In this document: positions 25,580-34,896 of the stretch, piece after piece
How positions within the stretch are numbered: the first letter of the stretch is position 1
How the letters are laid out: every line of letters begins with the position of its first letter
Assembly (NCBI GenBank): GCA_030605085.1
Contig: JAUWBH010000002.1
Span: 1-64,000, forward strand
Source: Promethearchaeota archaeon
Lineage (GTDB): Archaea > Asgardarchaeota > Lokiarchaeia > Sigynarchaeales > SOKP01
Direction: 5' to 3'
Length of the DNA: 64,000 nt
Translations under genes and position numbers: made by a program
Notes under the pieces: generated by a model
Told to the model about the DNA's origin: nothing
The model's database searches: none
What the model saw: the letters and a program-made list of their open reading frames with translations, nothing else

Positions 25580-27454
25580 TTAGACTTTCTGTAATAGAAT
25601 TATAAAATTGCTACCTTTCGAGGGCTCTCCTTTAACGCGGTCTTCAATCCATATTTTACCTCCGTAGCCTTCTATAATTTTTTTAACCAGCGACAATCCT
25701 ATTCCCATACCTCTCCTGCTTACATCTTTCATTTTCGTCTTCTCAAAAATTATCTCTTTTTTGGCGTCAACTATTCCAATTCCGTTGTCAACAAATTCTA
25801 ATTTTGCATAATTAATTTTATCTAACTGAGTTTCGGAAAATCTAACCCAAATTTTTACATTATCGTTATTGTTGTACTTTACGGCGTTGTTTAAAATATT
25901 TTCAAAAGCATCTAATAACAAACCATTTCCTAGTATGTAAAGATCTTCGCGCAACTCTAAAATCTCAATATTCACTAATCTCCCTTGAAAGCTGTTGTAA
26001 GTAAAATCCACAGCTTCTTTTAATGTATTACTCACATTAGTAGGTTTTATTACGATTTCTTCTTCTTCTAGTCTGGAAAGTTTTCGAACGTTTTCGATCA
26101 AGGTAGCTCCGCGCATAGCGTGCTTCTTAATGCCTTCTAATACATCTCTTAAGTTGTCCAGAGGTTGCTTGTCTCTAAATAAGATATAAAGGTCTGCAGT
26201 TGATACTATAGATTGCAAAATATTACGCATATCGTGGGCGAATAAATCTTTGTAAAAGTTAGCCAGATCGTAGGCATTACGATATTTTTCTTCGGATTCT
26301 TTTATTTTTTGTGCTGCTATTTTTCTCTCAGTAATATCTCTCGAAATTATAAGAGCTTTCATCTTACCTGTTGCATCTTTGAACGTTTTACCTTTAGTTT
26401 CTATCCAGATATAAGTTCCATTTCTATGTTTCATTCTAAACTCACTCGAAGCAATACCATCTTTAAAACCAACTCTAAAAGCTTTCCTTACTCGTTCAAT
26501 ATCATCGGGGTGTATATATTTTGTTGGTGAATTGTTAAGCATATAATCTTTTGAATAGCCTAATAAGTTCATATGTGCTTGTTCGTTTACGTATTCTGGT
26601 AATAATTTATGATTAATAATTGCAATTAAGTCGTTTGCGTTTTCTAATATAAGACGATATTTTTCTTCGGATTTTATTAACTCTTGCTCTGATTTCTTTA
26701 TCTCAGTAATATCTCTAAGTAAAGCAACAATTTTAGCATTTTTACCTACTTTAACAAAATTACCTCTCGTAGAAACGGTTATATAATGCCCATCCTTATG
26801 AAGCAATCTAAATTCTAATTCCACTTTATCGTTTGATTTCATCGTTTTTCTTATTGCTTCTGTAACAGAATTAAGATCGTCTGTATGAACATATGTTAAA
26901 GCATTAGTTCCAATTATTTCGTCTGGATAATATCCTATAAGATTATACGCTTGAGGACTTACATAAGTAATTTTCCCAACCAAATCTGTTTCAAGTACTT
27001 CGTCTAAAATATTATTAATTAAAAACCGATATTTTTCTTCCGATTCTTTTAATTTTTGTTCTGCTTTCTTTCTTTTGGTAATGTCCCTTAAATTTGCTAC
27101 CATACCATTTATTCCTGCAATATTGGCAAGATTTGTAATGAGTCCTTCCATAATAATCCAAGTACCATTCTTATGTTTAACGCGAAATTCTGGTATTTGA
27201 AAGGTTTTATGAAGGTTTTTTATTGTCTGTAAGGCTATTTTTAAAATCATGGGGATATCGTCGGGATGAATGTGATCCCTTGGCATTTTTCCCAAAAGTT
27301 CTTTTGTTTCATAACCAGTAATCTTTTGAACGGATGGAGAAACATATGTATATTGTGCTTCTAAATTTAGGATGATTGTGACATCGCTTGAATTTTCGGT
27401 GATAGCTTTAAATTTTTCCTCATTTATATTAATTTTTTTATCTTTACGCATCAT
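25580..27454 (-). CDS. PAS-domain sensor histidine kinase
   Basis: 624 residues with no membrane helix, so probably cytoplasmic. Three PAS domains follow in order (about 10-125, 135-255, 260-385), each with the S-box tail DITxRK or DITEIKK. A dimerisation helix follows, with the phospho-acceptor in FAHDMRNILQ (near 405). The HATPase_c domain has N-box ENILNNAVKY, G1 DNGIGI and G2 GMGIGLSLV. It should sense a soluble or redox signal through PAS and phosphorylate a response regulator. The regulator gene lies 16 bases upstream on the same strand, so the two form one operon. Confidence 0.94.
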   Translation of the reverse strand: MMRKDKKININEEKFKAITENSSDVTIILNLEAQYTYVSPSVQKITGYETKELLGKMPRDHIHPDDIPMILKIALQTIKNLHKTFQIPEFRVKHKNGTWIIMEGLITNLANIAGINGMVANLRDITKRKKAEQKLKESEEKYRFLINNILDEVLETDLVGKITYVSPQAYNLIGYYPDEIIGTNALTYVHTDDLNSVTEAIRKTMKSNDKVELEFRLLHKDGHYITVSTRGNFVKVGKNAKIVALLRDITEIKKSEQELIKSEEKYRLILENANDLIAIINHKLLPEYVNEQAHMNLLGYSKDYMLNNSPTKYIHPDDIERVRKAFRVGFKDGIASSEFRMKHRNGTYIWIETKGKTFKDATGKMKALIISRDITERKIAAQKIKESEEKYRNAYDLANFYKDLFAHDMRNILQSIVSTADLYILFRDKQPLDNLRDVLEGIKKHAMRGATLIENVRKLSRLEEEEIVIKPTNVSNTLKEAVDFTYNSFQGRLVNIEILELREDLYILGNGLLLDAFENILNNAVKYNNNDNVKIWVRFSETQLDKINYAKLEFVDNGIGIVDAKKEIIFEKTKMKDVSRRGMGIGLSLVKKIIEGYGGKIWIEDRVKGEPSKGSNFIILLQKV

Positions 27455-27470
27455 ATCTAAACATTTATTT

Positions 27471-27833
27471 TTAATAGTTAGAAATTTTTTTTACGCCATT
27501 TATTAGCTGTTCTAAATCAAATGGTTTTTTTAAAATCTCAGAAACGCCTATTGATTTAGCTAGGTCCTGAACTTCTCCATCGGCAGTAGCAAATATTATT
27601 TTTACGTTGCTATCAACCTGAAGAATCTCAGTTGCAGCTTCAATCCCGTCCTTTATCGGCATCCTATGATCCATTATAATAACATCAGGTTTTTCTGAAA
27701 AGGATTTATACATTTCTACGCACTCTTGCCCATCACGGGCTATTCCTATAATTACGAAGCCTATTCCTTCTAACGCAAGTTTGTAGAATCTCCGTATTGC
27801 CGGATCGTCTTCGACAATAAAAATTCTTACCAA
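27471..27833 (-). CDS. Response regulator, receiver domain only
   Basis: 120 residues of a single CheY-like receiver. Acidic pocket VEDD (8-10), phospho-acceptor Asp in IIMDHRMP (near 55), and conserved Lys in LKKPFD (near 105) are all present. There is no output domain, so it probably acts by protein contact, as in phosphorelays. It precedes the histidine kinase gene, which starts 16 bases downstream on the minus strand. Confidence 0.95.
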   Translation of the reverse strand: MVRIFIVEDDPAIRRFYKLALEGIGFVIIGIARDGQECVEMYKSFSEKPDVIIMDHRMPIKDGIEAATEILQVDSNVKIIFATADGEVQDLAKSIGVSEILKKPFDLEQLINGVKKISNY

Positions 27834-27973
27834 ATAGTCAACCCTAATTTGCGATGTTATTATCGATATAGAATATATTACCTAGTCATATTGCTTAAAT
27901 TTAAGTTTTTTTGAGTAAGAACTTGTTTGTCTCGTTAGTACATACTGACAATTATAAACGGTTAATTTATAAA

Positions 27974-29131
27974 TTACGTTCCTTTTTTGGAATTTTTTTC
28001 TTTTCTGAGTCTTTTTTTCTCCAATCTCTTTTTAACAACGCAGTGTACAGATCCCGCCATCATAGTCATATAACAGGAATTACAACTAACACATTTTGCG
28101 GGAGAGAGGTCCCCGCTTTTCCACCGTTTTGGTAGATCAGGTTCGTAAATAAATGGTCTACACATTGACACGAACTCTGCGTGCTTTTCTCGAAGTATTT
28201 TCTCAGCAGATAAAGGATTTTTGATTCCTCCCACAAGGATTAAAGGGCAATCGTTCATTACTAGTTTTAGTACTTTAGCAGTTGGAAGCAAATAATTTTC
28301 GTCTTCCGTTGATTTAACAAGTTTACTAGGTAATGGATTTTTTGAGAATGAGATTGAATCTATCGACCCACCGCTCGGTTCAATAGCATCATACCCAGTA
28401 TCTACAAGAATTTTAGCAGTCTTTTTCGCTTCTTCTAAAGTTAAACCTCCTGGTATTTCGTCCTGCGTCTGTAATTTAATAATGATTGGAAAATTTTTAC
28501 CAACTTCGTCTCTAAGATGATTAAAAAGATCAATTAAAATTTTACTCCGCTTTTCCGGATTTCCACCATAATTGTCTGTGCGCTTGTTTGTAAGGGGCGA
28601 GATGAAGTTACTAAGTAAATAATCGTGACAGCCGTGCATCTGGACCATATCGTAACCGCTCTCGTAAGCTCTACGACCCACATTTACGAAACATTTAACG
28701 ATTTCTTTTATTTCTTCCACTGTCAGTTCTTTAGGAACTCGGTTGGTTGCTTTACACAGAATTGGGGAAGGAGCAACAGGGGGATATCTTGGATGAGTAC
28801 CTTGACGACCTGGATGAAAAATTTGAATAGCGATTCTTACATCCGAATAATCGTGAACAGCATCAACCAATTGTTTTTGTCCCTTTAGATAAGAATCATC
28901 GTACAAATAAGATTGATAAGGCCCACCTGTACCTCTGGGGTCTATTGCTACTGCTCCTGTGATTATTAAGCCCGCTCCACCTCGAGCTAAATTAGTATAT
29001 AATTTAATGAGCTCGTCTGAAACATAACCATATTTAGTTGCGCGCCGTTCGTATGTCGCAGATCGGACAATCCGATTCTTAATGGGAACATTTCCAATTT
29101 TCCAAGGACTAAATAGATTTTTTAATTCCAT
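27974..29131 (-). CDS. Old Yellow Enzyme family flavin oxidoreductase, copy A
   Basis: 385 residues of an FMN TIM barrel. Signs are the N-terminal LFSPWKIGNVPIKNRIVRSAT, the substrate-binding HGCHDYLLSNFISPLTNKR and the FMN phosphate region LVGGIKNPLSAEKIL. The C-terminus carries a Cys cluster (CVSCNSCY, then C about 12 residues later) like the [4Fe-4S] site of 2,4-dienoyl-CoA reductase-type members. The second FAD/NADPH domain of those enzymes is absent. It probably reduces an activated C=C bond with electrons from a separate donor. One of five relatives in this window. Confidence 0.92.
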   Translation of the reverse strand: MELKNLFSPWKIGNVPIKNRIVRSATYERRATKYGYVSDELIKLYTNLARGGAGLIITGAVAIDPRGTGGPYQSYLYDDSYLKGQKQLVDAVHDYSDVRIAIQIFHPGRQGTHPRYPPVAPSPILCKATNRVPKELTVEEIKEIVKCFVNVGRRAYESGYDMVQMHGCHDYLLSNFISPLTNKRTDNYGGNPEKRSKILIDLFNHLRDEVGKNFPIIIKLQTQDEIPGGLTLEEAKKTAKILVDTGYDAIEPSGGSIDSISFSKNPLPSKLVKSTEDENYLLPTAKVLKLVMNDCPLILVGGIKNPLSAEKILREKHAEFVSMCRPFIYEPDLPKRWKSGDLSPAKCVSCNSCYMTMMAGSVHCVVKKRLEKKRLRKEKNSKKGT

Positions 29132-29417
29132 AAGAATTGCTAAACTCTTTTCCTATTTACTATGATATTATTATTTTGAAAGTAAATTATAGTTTATTTT
29201 TTTATTGAATTACTACTGCCTGAAGGTAATTGAATTGAAATGTATAAGAAAAAAAATTAAAAAAAGAAAAAGATCTTCTTATTTGATGGAATTCATTTCA
29301 TTTTAAAAGGTCTGAAATATCCAAGAAGAATTAAATCTTACACACTAATTTAAATAATTAAACTCTGTTTAAATAAATTTAATTCTTACGAAAAGAACAT
29401 GTAGAATAAGGAATTAA

Positions 29418-30032
29418 TTATGATCCAATAATCCTTCTTAGCTCTGAATAGATCTTAGACAATTCCGAAATCATTTGTATGTTATTTTGTTGAAGATAAT
29501 ATTCAATAAAGCCTGGTAAACCATCTGGAATGCTTATCCAACCTAAGAATTCTTTAATTTCACCTTCTAACTGTGAATCTATGGTGGGAATGCTTTCTTC
29601 TTTAATAGCCATTGGATTATTACCAAAATGGGAATCCTCTGCCATATATGAGGTCTTAGAGCTCATTGCCTGTAAAACTCTTGAGATTTCCACAATGGCC
29701 GCTCTTCTATCTCCATCATGTATGACATAAGTGATTATTTTCCTTTCTTCGTCTTTCGCGGCGACAATGTGCCCCTCTCCCCGGATAGATGTAGCAACCA
29801 TCGTATCAATATCACATTGCAACATTGTATATTTTACTCCAGATACGATAATATGACTTGCGCTTTCTGAGTTCCAACTTAAACTTACGTTATCAATATC
29901 ATTACTAATATCTCAATTATCTGTGGAATATACGACTTCATTTCGCCCTTCAACTATGGCAACTGCATAAATATCAGGGACGATTTTTAACAAGTTATTA
30001 ATGTAGTCATCGTACGGTATGTACATTGTCAT
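29418..30032 (-). pseudogene. Roadblock-like paralogue interrupted by an in-frame TGA
   Basis: Full length (205 codons) compares well with the intact paralogue at 24760-25371 (203 residues). The start is ATG at 30032. TGA at 29913-29915 replaces the Trp that follows YSTEN in the paralogue (position 38 there, codon 40 here). The frame continues intact to 29418, with GVKYTMLQC, TSIRGEGHIV and the helical tail all conserved. So a single point change, TGG to TGA, breaks it, or else TGA is read through. A downstream ATG at 29825 could restart translation but would lack the first helix and strands. Confidence 0.75.
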
Positions 30033-30080
30033 ACTAATTTCACCAATCATTCGTTTTGTATCTAATCAAAATCTCCACTT

Positions 30081-30098
30081 TAATCTTTATAAAGATTA
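30081..30098 (-). promoter_or_regulatory. Perfect 18-bp palindrome containing a TATA-like core
   Basis: TAATCTTTATAAAGATTA lies 49-66 bases upstream of the roadblock paralogue start (30032). The centre CTTTATAAAG reads as an archaeal TATA box on either strand. It is followed on the plus strand by a T-run (GTTTTTTTTATTTT), so on that strand it could also act as a stem-loop terminator for nothing obvious. A regulator site over the TATA box is one reading. Confidence 0.35.
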
Positions 30099-30120
30099 GT
30101 TTTTTTTATTTTCGTGGAAA

Positions 30121-30146
30121 TATCCCTATGTTATATCCCTATGTTA
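30121..30146. repeat. 13-bp direct repeat in two copies
   Basis: TATCCCTATGTTA occurs at 30121-30133 and again directly after, at 30134-30146. It lies in the spacer upstream of the roadblock paralogue and downstream of the DUF401 gene. Function unknown; replication slippage or a paired binding site are both possible. Confidence 0.6.
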
Positions 30147-30280
30147 TATATGGGTTTGTTATTTAAAAATTTTAACTAATAAAATCGATATACATAAAGG
30201 GATACAACTTTTTAAGTGTCTAAATTTTTCAATCCAATTGGACAAATTTCTAATAAAAAATACATAATTGACAATTAAGA

Positions 30281-31468
30281 TTAAATTAAAATAATAAATG
30301 TGTAAAAGCTAAGTAACAACGCAAAACAGATAAAGGTAGGTATTGCTAAATGCTTGAAAGCACTTTTATAATCAGTTTTAAAATAATTTATACTGTACGA
30401 AACGCATGGGTGAATGGGCGTGATTAAATACCCTAGAAATATTGCACAGTATAGAACTACAAAATCTATTAATGGCATCACGAGGAGGGCGTTTTGAAAG
30501 AAGTAGATCGGAATTAAAATTAAAAGGGGTAATTGAACTCGACCTGTAGCAAATCCTAGTAAAAAACCGATGCAAATAAATATTAAAAACGGTAATAGTA
30601 ATGCACCGATTTCTTCAGGCACGCCTGATCTTTTGAAAACTTCTAAAAACCAGAAAATAGCAAATATAAGCAATGGAAATCTCCAGACTTTCATTTTTTT
30701 GGTTACTTCTTTTACCCGTGAGGCCGGCATTTTAGCTAACATTAAAGCAATACATAGGCTTATACACAATCCAATGAGTAAAAAAACTTCTGGATAAGTT
30801 AGATTAAAAAACGTTCTACCAATAAAATCTATAATAGGTGCAATCATAAGCGGCGTAAAATTACGCATAACTCTTTTAAGGTCGCGTTCAAATTCTTCTG
30901 TCGTTATCTCAACGGAACGGAGTAACGTGAAATATCCTATAGTTAGCATAACAATAAATGGAATAATCATAGCTACTACTATGATGTATAACGAAATTCC
31001 TGCCAATACGCTAGCTACAATCAAAGTAGATGATAAAGGATAAATTAAAATAAAAACATGGCGATACCAGACATTAATCGCGTTTTTCCGATTAGATGTT
31101 ATGTTCGAATCTATTTGATCAACAATCGGAGCAGACATTAAAGCACCTCCGGCAATTGGAATCATCCCAAAAAACGCTGGACTGATCATTAGGGCAGTCT
31201 TTTTTGATACATTCAATTTTTGAACTAATTCAAGCATTAATCCCGATTCATCCATTATTCCACCAAGTATAGCGATTAGGGCTACTGCCATAGCTAAAAG
31301 AATAATCGATGGATTGGTAATTACAGTAATAAAAATGATTAGAATATCTACTTGAGTTAACAACGCAAACAAAAGCGTCCCAACACATAATACTATACCT
31401 AACTCTTTCTTAGAAAAAATCATAATTATTGTAAGTACAATAAGAAAGCTTAGCCAAGGCGGTATCAC
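30281..31468 (-). CDS. DUF401 permease-like membrane protein
   Basis: 395 residues, about ten hydrophobic helices. The conserved loop GMIPIAGGALMSAPIVDQI (near 110-130) and the ITPIHPCVSYS stretch near the C-terminus are family features of DUF401, a group related to anion or dicarboxylate permeases by topology. The substrate is unknown. Neighbouring genes include oxidoreductases, an M20 hydrolase and a glycosidase, so an organic acid import or export role would fit. There is no co-directional partner close by. Confidence 0.82.
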   Translation of the reverse strand: MIPPWLSFLIVLTIIMIFSKKELGIVLCVGTLLFALLTQVDILIIFITVITNPSIILLAMAVALIAILGGIMDESGLMLELVQKLNVSKKTALMISPAFFGMIPIAGGALMSAPIVDQIDSNITSNRKNAINVWYRHVFILIYPLSSTLIVASVLAGISLYIIVVAMIIPFIVMLTIGYFTLLRSVEITTEEFERDLKRVMRNFTPLMIAPIIDFIGRTFFNLTYPEVFLLIGLCISLCIALMLAKMPASRVKEVTKKMKVWRFPLLIFAIFWFLEVFKRSGVPEEIGALLLPFLIFICIGFLLGFATGRVQLPLLILIPIYFFQNALLVMPLIDFVVLYCAIFLGYLITPIHPCVSYSINYFKTDYKSAFKHLAIPTFICFALLLSFYTFIILI

Positions 31469-31812
31469 ACTACTTGAAATATTTGTTCCCTTAAAAATTA
31501 CTTCAAATATTTTTTCATTGTTGTAGATTTATTTATTAAAACTATCGAAAACATCCGATATCCAAATTTAACAAAATTAATAATAATAATAATATAAATC
31601 TATAAATCTTCAATTGACAACAATGTAAACAAGTTCATTTATGTGTTTGTATAAAAAAAAATATAATTAGATAATTTTAATCCTTTTTTTTTTAAATTAT
31701 TTTTATTGAATATTATAATGTAAAGCAAATATTTAAAAATTAAATTTCAAATAATTTTTTCATTATTAATTATTATTTTAGAATAAAAAACTCAATTAAG
31801 ATGTGATATGTA
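31469..31812. other. 344-base AT-rich spacer between divergent genes
   Basis: The region separates the DUF401 gene and an OYE-family gene, which diverge. It consists largely of A/T tracts and ATT-type short repeats (for example AATAATAATAATAAT near 31580). TATA-like sequences are present on both strands. I see no ORF, RNA gene or clear operator. Confidence 0.6.
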
Positions 31813-33009
31813 ATGTCTATTCTTTTTGAACCCATGAAAATTGGCGAAATTGAAGTTGAGAACCGTTTTGTCCGCTCTGCGACTTGTGAAAATATGGCTA
31901 AAGAAAACGGAGAAGTTACTGATGATATTGTAAAAACTATTAGTACGCTTGCCAAAGGAGAAATTGGTCTGATTATTCCAGGATATTTGTATATCCATCC
32001 TTTGGGGAAAGCATTTAAGTATCAAACGGGAATTCATAGCGATGATATGATCCTTGGTCTAAAAAGAGTTGTAGAGGTGGTACATCAAGAAAAAGGGAAG
32101 ATTGCCTTTCAGATAGCACATGCAGGACCTCAGACATATAAGGATCTAATTGGTACTACACCTATTGGACCGTCCCGAAGAGTAATGAATCCCGCTACGA
32201 TGTTAAAACCAAAAGAAATGAATGAAGACGAAATTAACGAATCTATTCAGGCATTCGTCGATGCGTCAAGGCGAGTTGTTGAAACTGGAGCAGATGCAAT
32301 TCAATTCCACGCCGCTCATGGCTATTTAATTAGTCAATTTCTCTCTCCTTTTTTCAACCATCGAAAGGACGAGTGGGGTAGTTCAGATGAGAATCGTTTT
32401 CGTTATTTAAAGGAGATTATTTTAGAGACCAAAAAAGTGGTACCAAAAGATACGCCTATTTTATTGAAAATTAACGCCCACGATTACACGGAAAAAAAAG
32501 GAATAACAGTACCTTTAGCTGCAAAATATTCCGAATGGTTAAAAAACTTGGGAGTCGACTGTTTAGAAATAAGCTGTGGTACCGGACATTACTCCACATT
32601 TGCACAATGTCGGGGGAATGTTCCCGTGAAAGAACTTGTACAATCATTCCCTCCCGCTATGCAACCTATAGCAAAAAATGTATTAAAAGAGATGGTAGGG
32701 AAATACGATCTCGAGGAAGGGTATAATCTCGAGGCTGCAAAAATCATAAAACCCGTTTTAGGAGATGTTCCTTTAATGCTTGTAGGAGGATTGCGAAGTT
32801 TAGATTTTATGGAAGAAATAGTAAAAAAAGGACATGTGGATTTTGTATCTATGTCTCGTCCTCTTATTAGAGAGCCTTTCCTTGTAAAGAATTTCAAAGA
32901 AGGAGGGCAGAATATGGCTTCATGTATCTCATGTAATCGTTGTCTTGCTGCACTACCGAACAATTTTCCTACTCGTTGCTATGCTAAAAAGTTTCCCGAA
33001 AAAAAATGA
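31813..33009 (+). CDS. Old Yellow Enzyme family flavin oxidoreductase, copy B
   Basis: 398 residues. TIM-barrel signs are IGEIEVENRFVRSAT, the substrate site HAAHGYLISQFLSPFFNHR, and the FMN region LVGGLRSL. The Cys cluster is CISCNRCL plus a C about 11 residues on. It lacks the C-terminal FAD/NADPH domain. It differs from the other copies by a longer segment after the barrel core (around ISCGTGHYSTFAQCRG). The reaction is probably reduction of an enone or enoyl substrate. It stands alone, ahead of a small acidic ORF on the same strand. The TGA stop is used. Confidence 0.92.
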   Translation: MSILFEPMKIGEIEVENRFVRSATCENMAKENGEVTDDIVKTISTLAKGEIGLIIPGYLYIHPLGKAFKYQTGIHSDDMILGLKRVVEVVHQEKGKIAFQIAHAGPQTYKDLIGTTPIGPSRRVMNPATMLKPKEMNEDEINESIQAFVDASRRVVETGADAIQFHAAHGYLISQFLSPFFNHRKDEWGSSDENRFRYLKEIILETKKVVPKDTPILLKINAHDYTEKKGITVPLAAKYSEWLKNLGVDCLEISCGTGHYSTFAQCRGNVPVKELVQSFPPAMQPIAKNVLKEMVGKYDLEEGYNLEAAKIIKPVLGDVPLMLVGGLRSLDFMEEIVKKGHVDFVSMSRPLIREPFLVKNFKEGGQNMASCISCNRCLAALPNNFPTRCYAKKFPEKK

Positions 33010-33132
33010 AAAATGTCTGATAACTACAGCGTCGATAGGAAACCTTTCTTCGCTTAGGAAAAGACTTATTTAACAAAACAAACTGAAGGTAATCAAAAAT
33101 GTATTTAAGTAAATTAGGAGCAGGAAAAGATT

Positions 33133-33399
33133 TTGAGTGGGCTTGAGAAAAAAGAACTTTTAATCCGATTATTTAATGAAACAAGAGAATGGATGGACGA
33201 TTTTCTCATAGAAGAGCTTAAGAATACAATTGACTATGAAGATCCGGAGATCCAAGAATATTTACGAGTACTTGGTATTTTATTTCACAATATAATGGTC
33301 ATCACGAAAAAGTTAAATGAAGAGCTTGAATATCAAGTGTCCTCTATTATCTTGAATCATTTTCTTGAAGAAATTAGTAGACTTTGGCCAAAAGATTAA
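33133..33399 (+). CDS. Small acidic helical protein, unknown
   Basis: 88 residues starting at TTG. An AGGAG-type sequence lies about 13 bases upstream. The protein is almost wholly amphipathic helix, acidic, with three or four helices and no Cys. I do not recognise it. It follows OYE copy B by 123 bases on the same strand, so may be co-transcribed. It could be a partner or regulator, but no evidence decides. Confidence 0.55.
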   Translation: MSGLEKKELLIRLFNETREWMDDFLIEELKNTIDYEDPEIQEYLRVLGILFHNIMVITKKLNEELEYQVSSIILNHFLEEISRLWPKD

Positions 33400-33573
33400 G
33401 ACGTAATATTTTATTAGAAACAATAATAATAAAGGAGAACCAATACGATAATGAGTTCCGAAAAATTTTATTAAATTTAATTGGTTTTTTGTGTGTTACG
33501 TAAAAATCTTACATTATCTACATCTTTAGAGTTTTAAAATTAAAAAAAAGTTATGATTATTAGAATTTAGTTA

Positions 33574-34743
33574 TTATTGGAGCTTTTTTTTCTCTTCTCT
33601 CTTCTTTTTCCTATCTGCTTTCTTTTTAATTGGGCAATGTAAAGATCCAGACATAATCGTCCCGAAACATTTATTACAACTAGTACAGAGTGGTGGTGAA
33701 AAATCGCCGCTTTTCCACCGGTTTGGAAGGTCCGGTTCATATATAAGGGGTCTTGATATCGCTATGAAATCAGCTATTTTTTCTTGTAGAATTTTTTCTG
33801 CGCTTAGTGGGTTTCTTACACCTCCCATGAGGATAATGGGGCAATCTTTCTTAATTTGCTCTAACCTTTCCGCGCTTGGAAGAAAATAATTTTCGTCTTC
33901 AGGTGTTTTGACTACTGCGCTTGGATAAGGCTTCTCTCCCATAGCTACTAATTCGAATCCCCCTCCACTTGGTTCAATTGCGCAATAACCGACATCAACG
34001 AGCAACTTAGCAATTTCCATCCCTTCATCTAGGGTTAAACCTTCCGGAATAAAATCATTGGTTTGTAGTTTTAGAGTTATTGGAAATTTTTTTCCCATCT
34101 CGTCTTTTACCTGATTGTATATATCTACCAGTATTTTTGCTCTGCTTTGAATATCTCCTCCATATTCATCTTTACGCTTGTTTGTAAATGGAGAGAGAAA
34201 ATTACTGAGCAACCAACCGTGGCCAGCATTTAATTGGACTAAATCATATCCGCTTTCATAGGCTCTTCGGCACGCTTCCACAAAATTTTTAATAATTTCT
34301 CTAATCTCTTCGATTGTCAATTCCCTAGGAGTTTTTTTAGTTACTATGTGAAGGATAGGCGATGGCGCAACTGGTTGAATATTTGGATTAAAGCTACCTC
34401 GACCAGCGTGACTTAATTGTGGAGCTATTTTAACTCCAGAATATTCGTGAACAGCGTCCACTAATTTTTTGTGTCCTGCTATTTGAAAATCATCGTCCAA
34501 ACAAAGTTGAGCATTAGCGTTCTTGCCAATTTGATCAATTGAAGTAATCTCCGTAATTATTAATCCTGTTCCGCCTTCAGCTAAAGTTGTATAAAATTCT
34601 ATTTGTTGTTCGGTTGGATTCCCATCTTTAGATGCCATATTAGTAAAGGTTGCCGAACGTATTATACGATTTTTAATTTGAACTTTTCCAATTCTTCCTG
34701 GACTAAAAAGAGTTATTAACTTTTCCATTTTTAATTTTTCCAT
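33574..34743 (-). CDS. Old Yellow Enzyme family flavin oxidoreductase, copy C
   Basis: 389 residues, closest by eye to copy A. Signs are LFSPGRIGKVQIKNRIIRSAT, a variant substrate site LNAGHGWLLSNFLSPFTNKR, and LMGGVRNPLSAEKIL. The first His of the usual HxxH pair is Asn here, a notable change in the substrate pocket. The Cys cluster CTSCNKCFG is present, and the tail is Lys-rich. Only the FMN barrel and Fe-S site exist. It is transcribed away from the M20 gene, with a 153-base spacer between. ATG at 34728 is an alternative start five codons downstream. Confidence 0.92.
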   Translation of the reverse strand: MEKLKMEKLITLFSPGRIGKVQIKNRIIRSATFTNMASKDGNPTEQQIEFYTTLAEGGTGLIITEITSIDQIGKNANAQLCLDDDFQIAGHKKLVDAVHEYSGVKIAPQLSHAGRGSFNPNIQPVAPSPILHIVTKKTPRELTIEEIREIIKNFVEACRRAYESGYDLVQLNAGHGWLLSNFLSPFTNKRKDEYGGDIQSRAKILVDIYNQVKDEMGKKFPITLKLQTNDFIPEGLTLDEGMEIAKLLVDVGYCAIEPSGGGFELVAMGEKPYPSAVVKTPEDENYFLPSAERLEQIKKDCPIILMGGVRNPLSAEKILQEKIADFIAISRPLIYEPDLPNRWKSGDFSPPLCTSCNKCFGTIMSGSLHCPIKKKADRKKKREEKKKLQ

Positions 34744-34896
34744 CTATTTTAATTAAAATTTTTATAAATTTTTATCTTAAGAGAATTTAAAATTAATTAT
34801 TAATTATTATTTTTCCTTTTTATTTATAAGAATTATTTTAAAAATTACAAAATTATTTGCTTAAGAAATAGAATTAAACAGGAACTGTGAGAGTTT

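Noticed and set aside
31469..31812. ATT/AAT short repeats as a possible CRISPR or origin
   Set aside because: They are simple AT repeats without regular spacers or a neighbouring replication or cas gene.
32535..32726. Plus-strand ORF inside OYE copy B
   Set aside because: An out-of-frame shadow of a complete, conserved flavoprotein gene.
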